Below, piece by piece: positions 36,796 to 45,422 of a DNA stretch of 64,000 bases (position 1 is its first letter; every line of letters starts with the position of its first letter). The stretch comes from Bacteroidales bacterium (GTDB lineage: Bacteria > Bacteroidota > Bacteroidia > Bacteroidales > Lentimicrobiaceae). Where the stretch lies: contig JAEUTG010000043.1 in assembly GCA_016788045.1 (NCBI GenBank), forward strand, positions 124,001-188,000. Reading direction: 5' to 3'. The translations under genes and the position numbers were made by a program. The notes beneath the pieces were generated by a model. It saw only the letters and a program-made list of their open reading frames with translations, had not been told where the DNA came from and searched no databases.

Positions 36796-37263
36796 ATGGG
36801 ACAGGAAACAGAACGTAAATTTTTGGTCAGCGGTGAATTCAGACATCTGGCACACAAACAAACCCGTATAACCCAGGGTTATCTTTGCTCGGTTCCCGAG
36901 AGAACAGTGAGGGTGAGAACCAAAGGAGAGAAGGGGTTTATCACCATCAAGGGAATCGGCAATGCCAGTGGCACCAGCCGCTACGAATGGGAGAAAGAGA
37001 TTCCCGTGGAAGAAGTAACCGAGTTGCTGAAAATCTGTGAACCCGGGGTTATCGATAAAACACGGTATCAGGTAAAAGCCGGGCCGCACACTTACGAGGT
37101 GGATGAGTTTTATGGTGAAAACCAGGGACTTATTGTGGCTGAGGTTGAGCTTACCAATGAAAACGAGCAGTTCGAGAAACCGGAATGGCTTGGCGAAGAG
37201 GTAACGGGAGATGTGAAGTATTACAACTCCATGCTGATGAAACATCCGTTTACAAAATGGTAA
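36796..37263 (+). CDS. CYTH-domain protein (inorganic triphosphatase type)
   Basis: 155 residues, a minimal CYTH domain. The signature ExExK is present at the start (ETERKF, residues 4-9), followed by the paired basic strands RTVRVRTKG and ITIKG, YEWEKEIP, KTRYQV and the acidic EVDEFYGENQGLIVAEVELTNENE, which together form the tunnel for a triphosphate and its metal ions. Single-domain bacterial members of this size are mostly tripolyphosphatases or thiamine-triphosphatase-like. Context at the end of a phosphate operon favours tripolyphosphate hydrolysis. Confidence 0.88.
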   Translation: MGQETERKFLVSGEFRHLAHKQTRITQGYLCSVPERTVRVRTKGEKGFITIKGIGNASGTSRYEWEKEIPVEEVTELLKICEPGVIDKTRYQVKAGPHTYEVDEFYGENQGLIVAEVELTNENEQFEKPEWLGEEVTGDVKYYNSMLMKHPFTKW

Positions 37264-37316
37264 AAGCGGGTTCCGGAAGCCCCGGAGTCAGGTGCGTTAT
37301 CTGATAAAAGGGTACC

Positions 37317-37423
37317 TGTTGTGCGGTTGAAATGCCGTAATACTGAAAATGTGTCGGAGTGAAGCCATGTTTCGGCTCCTTTATGCCTGACATCCTGTAG
37401 GTTATGTTTTCAACCGCACAACA
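37317..37423. repeat. 107-bp segment bounded by perfect 16-bp inverted repeats
   Basis: TGTTGTGCGGTTGAAA at 37317-37332 and its exact reverse complement at 37408-37423, with 75 bases between. No target-site duplication is seen. It could be a MITE-like insertion, a large cruciform or a protein-binding array. It sits just upstream of the -7 element of the SLC13 gene. Confidence 0.65.
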
Positions 37424-37436
37424 CATTAAAAGTAAC

Positions 37437-37444
37437 TAAATTTG
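37437..37444 (+). promoter_or_regulatory. -7 element of the SLC13 transporter gene
   Basis: TAAATTTG fits TAnnTTTG. No TTG at -33. The element overlaps the TTG at 37442, which speaks against that codon as a start and for ATG 37466. Confidence 0.45.
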
Positions 37445-37465
37445 TACGATCCAAAAACTCTGGCG

Positions 37466-39091
37466 ATGATTTCTCAGGTTGATGAAATTCAGAAAGATAC
37501 GGAATACGATCCGCTGGATATGCACAACTACCGCATTGAAAAGCTGCCGAAGCGCGAAAAGACGGGCTTTGAACGCTGGCTTTCTGTAGCGGGTCCTGTG
37601 CTTGCCCTTATCTCGTTTGTATTGTTTGCCTTTGTGCTGGATCTGCCTTTTCTTCAGCATATAGACCCGGCCCGGCTGGTATCTGATGAAGCAAAAAGTG
37701 CCTTTGAAAAACTCGGGCCTGCTGGTTTTACCCGAAGCAACGAAATGATGCTGGCGATTTTCATCGCCGGAATCATTCTCTGGATCACTGAAGCCATTCC
37801 CAATTACCTGACATCATTGATTATTATCGTGAGCCTTGTGCTTACCGGGGTATTGAAAGAAAAGGTTGCCTATGCCCAGCTCGGGCATCCGGTGATGTGG
37901 CTCAACATCATGTCGTTTGTGCTGGCATCCATGCTGGTGGCAACGGGTGTGGCCAAGCGCTTTGCCTTATGGTTTATCCTGAAATTTGGCAAGAGTGCCG
38001 GAAGCATCTTCATGAGTTTTATTGTGATCAACGTGGTGTTGTCGGCATTTATCTCAGCAACCACGGCCAAAGCGGCCATCCTGCTACCGATATTTATGGT
38101 AATAGCGGCCATTTACGGTGCGCGGGGAGGCAGCAGCCGCAACAATTTCGGGCGGAGCATTGTACTTCAGAACCTCTTTTACATCAACATCGGCGCCAGC
38201 GGCTTCCTTACCGGCTCAGGGGCAAACCTGCTGGCCGCCGCGCTGATTGCCGGCGCAACAGGCACCACGGTTTTCTTCTCCGACTGGTTATTGGCTATGT
38301 TCCCGGTTATGACTGGTCTGATCCTCATCGGCTACCTGCTGGCTATGAAGGTATTTTTTCCGCTGTCACCGCAGGAAAGGCTTCCTCAGATTGAGGGGGG
38401 GATGCAGCGCTTACGTGATGAGTATCAGAAACTCGGGAAGGTTACTGCTCAGGAAATGAAAGCGGTAATCATTTTTCTGCTGATTCTCGGGTTCTGGTCA
38501 ACCGACCGCCTGCATGGCATCAGCCCCACCGCCGTGGCATTTGTCGGAGGCATCGTGGCATTGCTCCCGCGAATCGGCATTGTGAAATGGAACGAGGTTG
38601 ACATCCCCTGGCACCTGATGCTGTTCTCGGCCGGTGCCTATACCCTCGGTTCCGGACTGGATGCGACCGATCTGCCTTCCATCAGTGTGAACGCATTCTT
38701 CGATCACCTTGGCATCAGCAGTCACACTCCCTTCTGGGTGCTTTACCTGATCCTGACCGGGGTAATGATCTTCAGCGCGCTGCTCTTCCAGTCAAAAACA
38801 ATGCGTGCCATGATCTTCATCCCCATCGCCATCGGCGTTGCCAACCGGTTCGGATACAGTGCCCTCAGTCTGGCCCTGCCGGTTGCCTTCATGATTGAAC
38901 ATGTGTATGTGCTCCCTTTCAACAGCAAACCCGCTGCATTGCTCTATGAAACCGATCAGTACAGCCTCACCGATACCTTTCGTTATGGCTTTACCATCAT
39001 GGTGATTGCCTGGCTGCTCAACATCGTGGCTGGCGAAACCTGGTTCAGGATGCTCGGTATTACACCGGCAGGCGTTTTTGGGTTATTCTGA
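37466..39091 (+). CDS. SLC13/DASS-family anion (dicarboxylate, sulfate or phosphate) transporter
   Basis: 541-residue inner-membrane symporter. After a ~55-residue hydrophilic N-terminus come about 11-12 membrane helices with two inverted halves. Features of the family are LWITEAIPNYLTSLIIIVSLVLTG, the first re-entrant hairpin with NIGASGFLTGSGANLLAAALI, and the C-half PFWVLYLILTGVMIFSALLFQSKTMRAMIFIPIAIGVA followed by LPFNSKPAALLY. It would couple anion uptake to Na+; the substrate cannot be told. The start is at ATG 37466 because the upstream TTG lies in the promoter. Separated from the CYTH gene by ~200 bases with its own -7 element, so probably an independent unit. Confidence 0.85.
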   Translation: MISQVDEIQKDTEYDPLDMHNYRIEKLPKREKTGFERWLSVAGPVLALISFVLFAFVLDLPFLQHIDPARLVSDEAKSAFEKLGPAGFTRSNEMMLAIFIAGIILWITEAIPNYLTSLIIIVSLVLTGVLKEKVAYAQLGHPVMWLNIMSFVLASMLVATGVAKRFALWFILKFGKSAGSIFMSFIVINVVLSAFISATTAKAAILLPIFMVIAAIYGARGGSSRNNFGRSIVLQNLFYINIGASGFLTGSGANLLAAALIAGATGTTVFFSDWLLAMFPVMTGLILIGYLLAMKVFFPLSPQERLPQIEGGMQRLRDEYQKLGKVTAQEMKAVIIFLLILGFWSTDRLHGISPTAVAFVGGIVALLPRIGIVKWNEVDIPWHLMLFSAGAYTLGSGLDATDLPSISVNAFFDHLGISSHTPFWVLYLILTGVMIFSALLFQSKTMRAMIFIPIAIGVANRFGYSALSLALPVAFMIEHVYVLPFNSKPAALLYETDQYSLTDTFRYGFTIMVIAWLLNIVAGETWFRMLGITPAGVFGLF

Positions 39092-39150
39092 CAACACCGC
39101 GGCTTAGCCACCGTTTTGATTGCCGCTCGGTTTTAATTAAATTGAAGAAT

Positions 39151-40608
39151 ATGATTGAAGATCTGGTAAAAATCCACGATAAATTCTCGGTTGAAATCAA
39201 ACTCGGATTCAATGCCCGCCGAAAAACCGAGCGGAGTGATTTCGCAGTTAATACATGGATATTTATCCCCAACAGCCTCGATATCAACCGATCAACTTAC
39301 CAGAAGACTGATTTTTACCGCGATCTAAAATCCAACATAAGGCTGATTACTCCGGTGTATCTGCTCCGGGAAATCGCAAAAACAGACGCTGAACCTTTTT
39401 CGCTTCTCGGAAAATCGTTCAGCGAACTCTCAACAAGTCCCACACGCACCCGTATCGCATCATACGAATACCATATACGGATGTTTGTTTCTATTGTGAA
39501 AAGTGCTCTGAGGGAAGAAATACAGCACATTCTGGCCAATACCGCTGACAACGATTTCAACTACCTGATCGGGGAACTAACCGGCAACATCCGGTCAATT
39601 GCCGGTAACTACAGAAACCTGAGGCGCATCATTAACGTCCCGACGGTAAGCAGGGAACTGATGAACTACTTCCATTTCGGGGATGAGTTCCTGAGTAATC
39701 TCATCGAACAGCATGCTTTTAAACTGATTGACGGACTCACAGCTTCAAACCAGTTGAGTGATCCAGTTAAAGAGAATCTGTTGAATCTGATAAACGCGGA
39801 AGTTGCCTACAAGCGTGAGAAGGGCTTCCCCGTAGTGGAAAAAAACAGCAAAGACCGTAACCGTGAATTGGTATTCAGGTTAAGTCTTCTGAAGAAATAC
39901 GCTGAAAATGAACTCTTTTTAAACACCAGCCAACGTCGCGATGGCATCTGGATTGAGCAGGTTTACCTCAGTATTGCTGCCGGTTTATCGATGATCTTTG
40001 CGACAGCTGTGGCATTTTCCTTTCAGCAGAAATACGGCAACTTTACCATGCCATTCTTCGTGGCTCTTGTGGTAAGTTATATGCTGAAGGACAGAATTAA
40101 GGAAGTTACCCGCTATTATTTTGCACACAAACTTGGCCGGCGCTTTTTCGATCACCGCACCGACATCAGCCTGAGTGAGCACAAAATAGGCTGGAGCAAA
40201 GAAAGCATGGTGTTCACCCCTGAGTATAAAATCCCGCAGGAAGTGCTGAAAATACGCGACCGGTCGGCCATTCTGGAAGCAGAGAACCGGAACAACCGTG
40301 AGCAGATTATCCTGTACCGGAAACTGGTGAGGCTCAACCGGGCCAGCCTTAACGATTGCAGCCAGTATCCTACCAGCGGCATGAACGATATCATCCGGTT
40401 TAATGTCAGTAACTTCATCCAGAAAATGGACAACCCGATGGTACCCCTTTACGTTCCCGGAGATTCGGGGAACATTGAGGTGATCAAGGGTGAGAAAATG
40501 TATTACATCAACCTGATTATGCAGTTCAGAAGTGAAGAGCAATCCGAATACAAAAGGTATCGCATCGTTCTGAACCGCAAGGGAATCAGGGAAATTGAAA
40601 AACTCTGA
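39151..40608 (+). CDS. Unrecognised protein with two membrane helices
   Basis: 485 residues; family not recognised. The N-terminal 270 residues are soluble and charged (opens MIEDLVKIHDKFSVEIKLGFNARRKTERSDFAVNTWIFIP). Two close membrane helices follow at about 275-315 (LSIAAGLSMIFATAVAFSF and FFVALVVSYML), then a hydrophilic C-terminal domain of 165 residues with a beta-strand-rich end. No signal peptide, so both large domains probably face the cytoplasm. It lies 59 bases after the SLC13 gene and 6 bases before the next gene, so it is likely part of that unit. An ATG at 39151 is preferred to the TTG at 39142. Confidence 0.7.
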   Translation: MIEDLVKIHDKFSVEIKLGFNARRKTERSDFAVNTWIFIPNSLDINRSTYQKTDFYRDLKSNIRLITPVYLLREIAKTDAEPFSLLGKSFSELSTSPTRTRIASYEYHIRMFVSIVKSALREEIQHILANTADNDFNYLIGELTGNIRSIAGNYRNLRRIINVPTVSRELMNYFHFGDEFLSNLIEQHAFKLIDGLTASNQLSDPVKENLLNLINAEVAYKREKGFPVVEKNSKDRNRELVFRLSLLKKYAENELFLNTSQRRDGIWIEQVYLSIAAGLSMIFATAVAFSFQQKYGNFTMPFFVALVVSYMLKDRIKEVTRYYFAHKLGRRFFDHRTDISLSEHKIGWSKESMVFTPEYKIPQEVLKIRDRSAILEAENRNNREQIILYRKLVRLNRASLNDCSQYPTSGMNDIIRFNVSNFIQKMDNPMVPLYVPGDSGNIEVIKGEKMYYINLIMQFRSEEQSEYKRYRIVLNRKGIREIEKL

Positions 40609-40614
40609 AATCTG

Positions 40615-41769
40615 ATGAAAACCAACCGCTGGCTCCTTTTGAGCCTGATGAGCCTTATAATAACCGGATTAAGCTGCAAATCGCAGAACCAGTCTGACAA
40701 CAAGTCTTCAAAAGCGCTGGATTTACGTAGTATCTGCCAGCTCCCGGATCAACTGATTGAAAGCTCGGGCATCGCCATTGAAGGCAGCAATCGCATCTGG
40801 TCGCACGAAGACTCCGGAAACGCAAATTCCCTCTTTTGCTTTGATTCTACCGGGACACTTCTCCGGACCATCGAAATCATCAACGCAGAGAATATTGACT
40901 GGGAAGATCTTACCACCGACAACGATGAGCATTGGTTTATTGAAGATGCCGGTAACAACGACAACGACAGAACAGACCTGATCATCTATGTGATTCCTTC
41001 ACCCGAAACATTCAGCGGAAACCAGATCAGCGCAGGAATAATCCGTTTCACACTCAGCGACCAGACTGGTTTTCCACCGCCTTCATCAAACCGGAATTAC
41101 GATATCGAAGCCATGGCCTGGCACCAGGATTCTTTGTACCTCTTTACCAAGGACCGCAGTAACCCGTTTACCGGGTACACAAAAATGTATGTTCTGCCCG
41201 ATTTACCAGGCACCTATGTTGCCCGGCTTGCTGGGTCCTGCTTTATCGCGGGTGAAGAAGAAACAGGCCGCATCACGTCGGCTGATATCAATCACCACAC
41301 GGGCGAACTTATCCTGCTTACCCATGCCGGCCTTGTTTCGTTTACCGCTTATCCGGAGAACCGGTTTTTTGAAGGTACCCGAACCGATTACCACTTTACC
41401 ACGGAGCCCGGTCAGAATGAAGGAATTGCCTTTGTGAGCACTACCCGGCTTTATATGTCAGAAGAAGGGAGCAACAGCAATCCGGGTAAATTGTATGATA
41501 TCCGGCTGCCACAACCACAACTGGGCATCATCAAGCCAGACCAGGAACCGTTAATTGCTGTTTATCCAAACCCTTTTTCAAAAAGTATTTTCATCAGCAA
41601 CCAGCAGCATTCCCGGGTGGAACTCATCGACTGTACCGGAAACCTGCTATTCAGCTCAACTTCACCGGGAGACATAAACATCGATACAGAAAGCCTGAAA
41701 CCCGGTTTGTACATCATCCGTACAACAGCCGGCAATGGAATTTTTCAGAATAAGATTATAAAAATCTGA
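40615..41769 (+). CDS. Beta-propeller-like exported protein with T9SS sorting domain
   Basis: 384 residues. The signal segment ends LIITGLSC, which looks like a lipobox (Cys21). Residues about 35-300 have propeller-like strands, with SSGIAIEGSNRIWSHEDSGNANSLFCFDSTGTLLRTI, IDWEDLTTD and YDIEAMAWHQDSLYLFTKDR, similar in style to SdiA-regulated/YjiK-type propellers. The last ~75 residues (AVYPNPFSKSIFISN ... LKPGLYIIRTTAGNGIFQNKIIKI) are a T9SS type A sorting domain. Having both a lipobox and a sorting domain is unusual. Six bases after the previous gene. Function unknown. Confidence 0.75.
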   Translation: MKTNRWLLLSLMSLIITGLSCKSQNQSDNKSSKALDLRSICQLPDQLIESSGIAIEGSNRIWSHEDSGNANSLFCFDSTGTLLRTIEIINAENIDWEDLTTDNDEHWFIEDAGNNDNDRTDLIIYVIPSPETFSGNQISAGIIRFTLSDQTGFPPPSSNRNYDIEAMAWHQDSLYLFTKDRSNPFTGYTKMYVLPDLPGTYVARLAGSCFIAGEEETGRITSADINHHTGELILLTHAGLVSFTAYPENRFFEGTRTDYHFTTEPGQNEGIAFVSTTRLYMSEEGSNSNPGKLYDIRLPQPQLGIIKPDQEPLIAVYPNPFSKSIFISNQQHSRVELIDCTGNLLFSSTSPGDINIDTESLKPGLYIIRTTAGNGIFQNKIIKI

Positions 41770-41889
41770 TTCACAATCCGAAACAACAATCTGCCGGCTT
41801 TCAGAACACCCGGTCGCCCGGATGATTCCTGTCATTCCTACACTTTCCGAACTGATTAACTTTGTTTGCTTAATGAAACCAAAGAAAAG

Positions 41890-41921
41890 TTGCATTTTCA
41901 TGACATTTTTGCGTAAGTTTG
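41890..41921 (+). promoter_or_regulatory. Promoter of the anchor-J T9SS gene
   Basis: TTG at 41890-41892, 21 bases, then TAAGTTTG at 41914-41921. Places the transcript start near 41928 and supports ATG 41954 rather than the longer frame beginning at 41822. Confidence 0.7.
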
Positions 41922-41953
41922 AATATCCAACCAATAATCAAAAATCCAAGCCT

Positions 41954-42766
41954 ATGAAAAGAGCACTACTAATTGTTACAATGTTGTCATTCAGTTTGTT
42001 AACTTTCTCTCAGACCTTTCTGCTGGAAGAGTATTTTAACGATCCCGAGAACCTGCCGGCAACCTGGACTACCGTGGATCAGGATGGAGACGGGAGTAAC
42101 TGGTATGTTGATACCTACGATGCAGAAATTTATGCTGTTTCAAGGTCGTATGATGAAGTCGCACTGACTCCTGAGAACTACCTGATCTCGCCACAGATTA
42201 ATCTGGCAGGGCTAACCGGCACAGTAAAGCTCCGCTACACCATTCAGGTAGGTGATGAAGAGTATTTTGCCGAGCACTACAAGGTAGCCGTTTCAACCAC
42301 CGGAAATGCCGTGGCCGATTTTACCAACGTGGTGTTTGAAGAAACCTGCACCGCCGACGACTATTACGAAGTGCCACCTTACTGGCATGAACGCATCGTT
42401 GATCTCACCGATTTTGTTGGTCAGAGCATTTACCTCACCTTCTGCCACTACGATTGTTCCGATCAGTATAAATTCTTCCTCGACAGCATTCAGGTATACA
42501 ATTCGGTTAACGTGGGTGTTCAGCAGAATGATCTGGCCCGGGTTTCTGTTTATCCGAATCCTGCTACCGAAAGGGTTTACGTAAAGGGAGAATTTGAAAA
42601 TGCCCGTCTGTCGCTGACAACAGCCGAAGGGCGCCTGGTTTATACGGAGAATAACTTCAGCAGGCAGACATCGGTGAATGTATCAGGTTTTGAACGTGGG
42701 GTTTACCTGTTAAGACTTGAAACACAGAAGGGAATTCTGACCCGTAAGCTGGTACTTGTGCATTAA
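41954..42766 (+). CDS. T9SS-exported protein with choice-of-anchor J / cleaved-adhesin domain
   Basis: 270 residues. Signal peptide 1-20 (ends LLTFSQ), one jelly-roll domain of the choice-of-anchor J type (about 22-185, FLLEEYFNDPENLPATWTTVDQDGDGSNWYVD, NYLISPQINLAGL, LTFCHYDCSDQYKFFLDSIQV), and a type A sorting domain (about 195-270, VSVYPNPATERVYVKG ... FERGVYLLRLETQKGILTRKLVLV). Such domains bind glycans or matrix proteins. The start is set by the upstream promoter; the 44 upstream codons in frame are not coding-like. Confidence 0.85.
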   Translation: MKRALLIVTMLSFSLLTFSQTFLLEEYFNDPENLPATWTTVDQDGDGSNWYVDTYDAEIYAVSRSYDEVALTPENYLISPQINLAGLTGTVKLRYTIQVGDEEYFAEHYKVAVSTTGNAVADFTNVVFEETCTADDYYEVPPYWHERIVDLTDFVGQSIYLTFCHYDCSDQYKFFLDSIQVYNSVNVGVQQNDLARVSVYPNPATERVYVKGEFENARLSLTTAEGRLVYTENNFSRQTSVNVSGFERGVYLLRLETQKGILTRKLVLVH

Positions 42767-42783
42767 GCCATAATTTATCAGAC

Positions 42784-42817
42784 AAAAAAGGCCACCCTGC
42801 TCAGGATGGCCTTTTTT
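42784..42817. terminator. Bidirectional intrinsic terminator
   Basis: AAAAAAGGCCA, 12-base loop, TGGCCTTTTTT: near-perfect stem flanked by A- and T-runs. It ends both the anchor-J gene (plus) and the cyanophycin operon (minus). Confidence 0.88.
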
Positions 42818-42835
42818 GTTTTAAGAATCCACATT

Positions 42836-44041
42836 TTATAGTTTGATCCAGGCAATCTGCATGGCGTGGGGGCTTACGCCGGTAACCCAGTCTTCCTGTC
42901 CCGAACCATCAAGATTTGAGCGAACGATCTTTCCATCGGCGGCAGAATTGGAAATCTTATATCCCCAGAAGAGCTTATCGCGCTGATGGTCAATGGTCAT
43001 ACCCCAGGTTGCCTTGGAACCGAAATCACCAATTTTGGCCAGATCTGTTCCGTCGGTATTGCAGATATAAATTCCATTTTCGGTAATGGCGGTACCATCT
43101 ACGGCATAAACGGCCATGTAGACCTTGTTGGTTTCGGTATCCACTTCTAAGGCAGTACCGTCAATGTCCTGTATTATTTCAGTCATGTTGGATCCATCGC
43201 TGAAATTTACATTGAAATAGCCTCCGGAATAGTCGGTACGGTCATTCACGAGATACAACTTACCGGTAACATCATCAAACTGCATATCAATCGGATACTC
43301 CGGCTCTGTACCTTCGGTACTGATATATACCTCCGGGTTTGTTCCATCGAGGTTGCAGCGGTAGATGCCTCCGGGTCTGCCCCAGTAAAGTTTATCACCA
43401 ACAACCATCAGCGCTTCGGGTGAGTCCACAATTTCCTGACCGGCAACAGCATAGTCGAGTATTCTTACCGGGTTTTTCCCATCGGCATCGAAACGGTAAA
43501 TAACTCCCAGGGAATAATCCGAAACATAAACTTTGCTATGGGCGGTATCCACGGCAATTCCGTAAGGCCGCGACAGCTCAACAGCTTCAAAGTCCTGAAC
43601 CAGTGGCGTACCTTCATCGGTAAGGATAATCATGTGAACGCCTCCTCCTGAAGCACTGCGCGAAGTGAAATACATCACCTGGGTGAGTCCGGCAAGGGGA
43701 TCTTTGATGTTCACGACCAGTTTCTTCACCAGCTTGTTGTAATGTACATCGTTTTCCGGTGTACAGGTGAGGGTAACGGTATATAGTCCGGGTGTTTCAT
43801 AGGTAATCACCGGGTTGGCATCCGTTGAGGTGCGGCCATCACCGAAATCCCAGCTGTAGGCGGCTGCATTCAGTGATCTGTTGGAAAAGCTAACCTCGCA
43901 GGGGATGTACCCATCGTTACTCACCGTGTAAGTAAAATCAGCCACCGTGCTTGCCGGCGGGTTTCCGAGTTCATACTCCTCGCATCCTGAAAGCATCAGC
44001 ACAGGAAGCAGCAACGTTATGTATATCAGTATCTTTTTCAT
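42836..44041 (-). CDS. PKD-propeller lipoprotein of the cyanophycin locus
   Basis: 401-residue lipoprotein (lipobox LSGC; Cys20). A PKD domain spans about 33-110 (YSWDFGDGRTS, YETPGLYTVTLTC). Residues about 120-400 form a six-bladed propeller of YWTD/NHL style with recurring blades GIAVDTAHSKVYVSDYSLGVIYRFDADG, KLYWGRPGGIYRCNLDGTNPEVY, GMTIDHQRDKLFWGY and IVRSNLDGSGQE. It is the last gene of the five-gene minus-strand operon, in the position usually held by SusE-like surface binding proteins. A role in capturing substrate at the surface is inferred. Confidence 0.82.
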   Translation of the reverse strand: MKKILIYITLLLPVLMLSGCEEYELGNPPASTVADFTYTVSNDGYIPCEVSFSNRSLNAAAYSWDFGDGRTSTDANPVITYETPGLYTVTLTCTPENDVHYNKLVKKLVVNIKDPLAGLTQVMYFTSRSASGGGVHMIILTDEGTPLVQDFEAVELSRPYGIAVDTAHSKVYVSDYSLGVIYRFDADGKNPVRILDYAVAGQEIVDSPEALMVVGDKLYWGRPGGIYRCNLDGTNPEVYISTEGTEPEYPIDMQFDDVTGKLYLVNDRTDYSGGYFNVNFSDGSNMTEIIQDIDGTALEVDTETNKVYMAVYAVDGTAITENGIYICNTDGTDLAKIGDFGSKATWGMTIDHQRDKLFWGYKISNSAADGKIVRSNLDGSGQEDWVTGVSPHAMQIAWIKL

Positions 44042-44069
44042 TCTTTGTCCTTTCTGCTAAAATTGTGAA

Positions 44070-45404
44070 TCAATATCCATCGTTCTGAACCATCAGCTTG
44101 TTGGTCTGCATCTCGATGAGCGGAATCGGGAATACGGTGTATTTCTCATCAATACCCAGCAGGCCTGCTGCCCTTCCGGTGCGTACCAGGTCAAACCAGC
44201 GGTGCCCTTCAAAGGCGAATTCATGCCTGCGTTCGTTCTCAATGGCCTGTTTCAGTGATGCGTAATCACCGGCTGTGGTCCCGGATAACCCGGCCCTGCT
44301 GCGAACAGCATCAATCAGCGATTGTATTTCTTCCACATTGCCGTTGGTATAGGCCAGGACTTCTGCCTGTATCAGGTACATTTCAGCAAGCCGTGAAACG
44401 ATTACCGCATCACTTCCGGCTGAGAGCTCTGAATATTTGATGCAATACACCTTGCCTTCCGAATCGGTAGCCATCGAGGCATCCTTGCGCAGATCGCCGC
44501 TTTCGTAGCTGTCGATCAGCGACTGACTCGGGGCAACTTCGTAACGGCCTGCCAGCTTGCGCGAGAAAAAGTACTCGGCCAGACGGTTTTTGTTCTGGGC
44601 ATCGAAGGCAATTTCAAAGATCACTTCAGTATTCCCGGGCTGATAGATGGATGCATAGTCACCGGCAAGCGAAAAACTGCTCTGTGATATCAGCCTGTCC
44701 GCTTTTGCGTATGCCTGTTGAGCGTAAGTTTCATTGCCAGTTGCATGATAACGGGTAAGATATACCCGGGCCAGAAGGGCTGATGCAGCATAGGAGTTGG
44801 TTCTGCCAGAAGGCAGGGCATCGGGAAGCAGGCTTTCTGCCTCGGTAAGGTCAGTGATTACCTGTTCATACACATCAGATGCCGTATTCCGGGCCTGATC
44901 AACGCTGCTGATGTCAAGTGTTGGTGAGGTTTTGAGGGGAACACCGCCATAATAAAGCAGGAGGTTAAAATGAAACAGTGCCCTCATGTATAGGGCTTCC
45001 CCTTTTGCTTTGTCACGGTCACTCTCCGTAATGTCGGTGATTCCCGGAAGAACATTCAATACATTGTTCACCCTGTTCAGTCCATCGTAAGAGGCTGTCC
45101 ACATACCGTCGATGATGCCGTTGTCGGCTGCTACTGCATGGTTGCCAAACTGGTAATAATCGTAGGTGGTGCCTGTCCAGGTAAGGTTATCGGCAGCAAT
45201 GTCGCCTACAATGATGGTATTGCGGCCATAAAGTCCGGCTGCCTGAAGCGAGGTATAGGCTCCGGTAATGGCCCGTTCAACACCGACCTTGTTTTTGATG
45301 GCCTCGTCTGATGAAACCGAAGCAGTGGGCTCCACATCAAGCACCTTGGTACACGATGAGACCAGCAGGGTAACTACAACGAGAAGTTTTGTTATCTTTT
45401 TCAT
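44070..45404 (-). CDS. SusD/RagB-family lipoprotein, cyanophycin locus
   Basis: 444-residue surface lipoprotein (lipobox VSSC; Cys18), with KVLDVEPTASVSSDEAI, the helical TPR-like core and the C-terminal family block ENERRHEFAFEGHRWFDLVRTGRA. Forms the lid of the importer with the SusC gene 18 bases upstream. As the neighbours are cyanophycinases, its likely ligand is a peptide polymer or dipeptide (compare RagAB, which takes up peptides), not a glycan. The ligand is inferred only. Confidence 0.93.
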   Translation of the reverse strand: MKKITKLLVVVTLLVSSCTKVLDVEPTASVSSDEAIKNKVGVERAITGAYTSLQAAGLYGRNTIIVGDIAADNLTWTGTTYDYYQFGNHAVAADNGIIDGMWTASYDGLNRVNNVLNVLPGITDITESDRDKAKGEALYMRALFHFNLLLYYGGVPLKTSPTLDISSVDQARNTASDVYEQVITDLTEAESLLPDALPSGRTNSYAASALLARVYLTRYHATGNETYAQQAYAKADRLISQSSFSLAGDYASIYQPGNTEVIFEIAFDAQNKNRLAEYFFSRKLAGRYEVAPSQSLIDSYESGDLRKDASMATDSEGKVYCIKYSELSAGSDAVIVSRLAEMYLIQAEVLAYTNGNVEEIQSLIDAVRSRAGLSGTTAGDYASLKQAIENERRHEFAFEGHRWFDLVRTGRAAGLLGIDEKYTVFPIPLIEMQTNKLMVQNDGY

Positions 45405-45422
45405 AGCTTTTGCGTGTTAAGG

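Noticed and set aside
41822..41953. Longer N-terminus (44 codons) of the anchor-J protein
   Set aside because: A promoter (41890-41921) lies within it and the signal peptide begins only at 41954.
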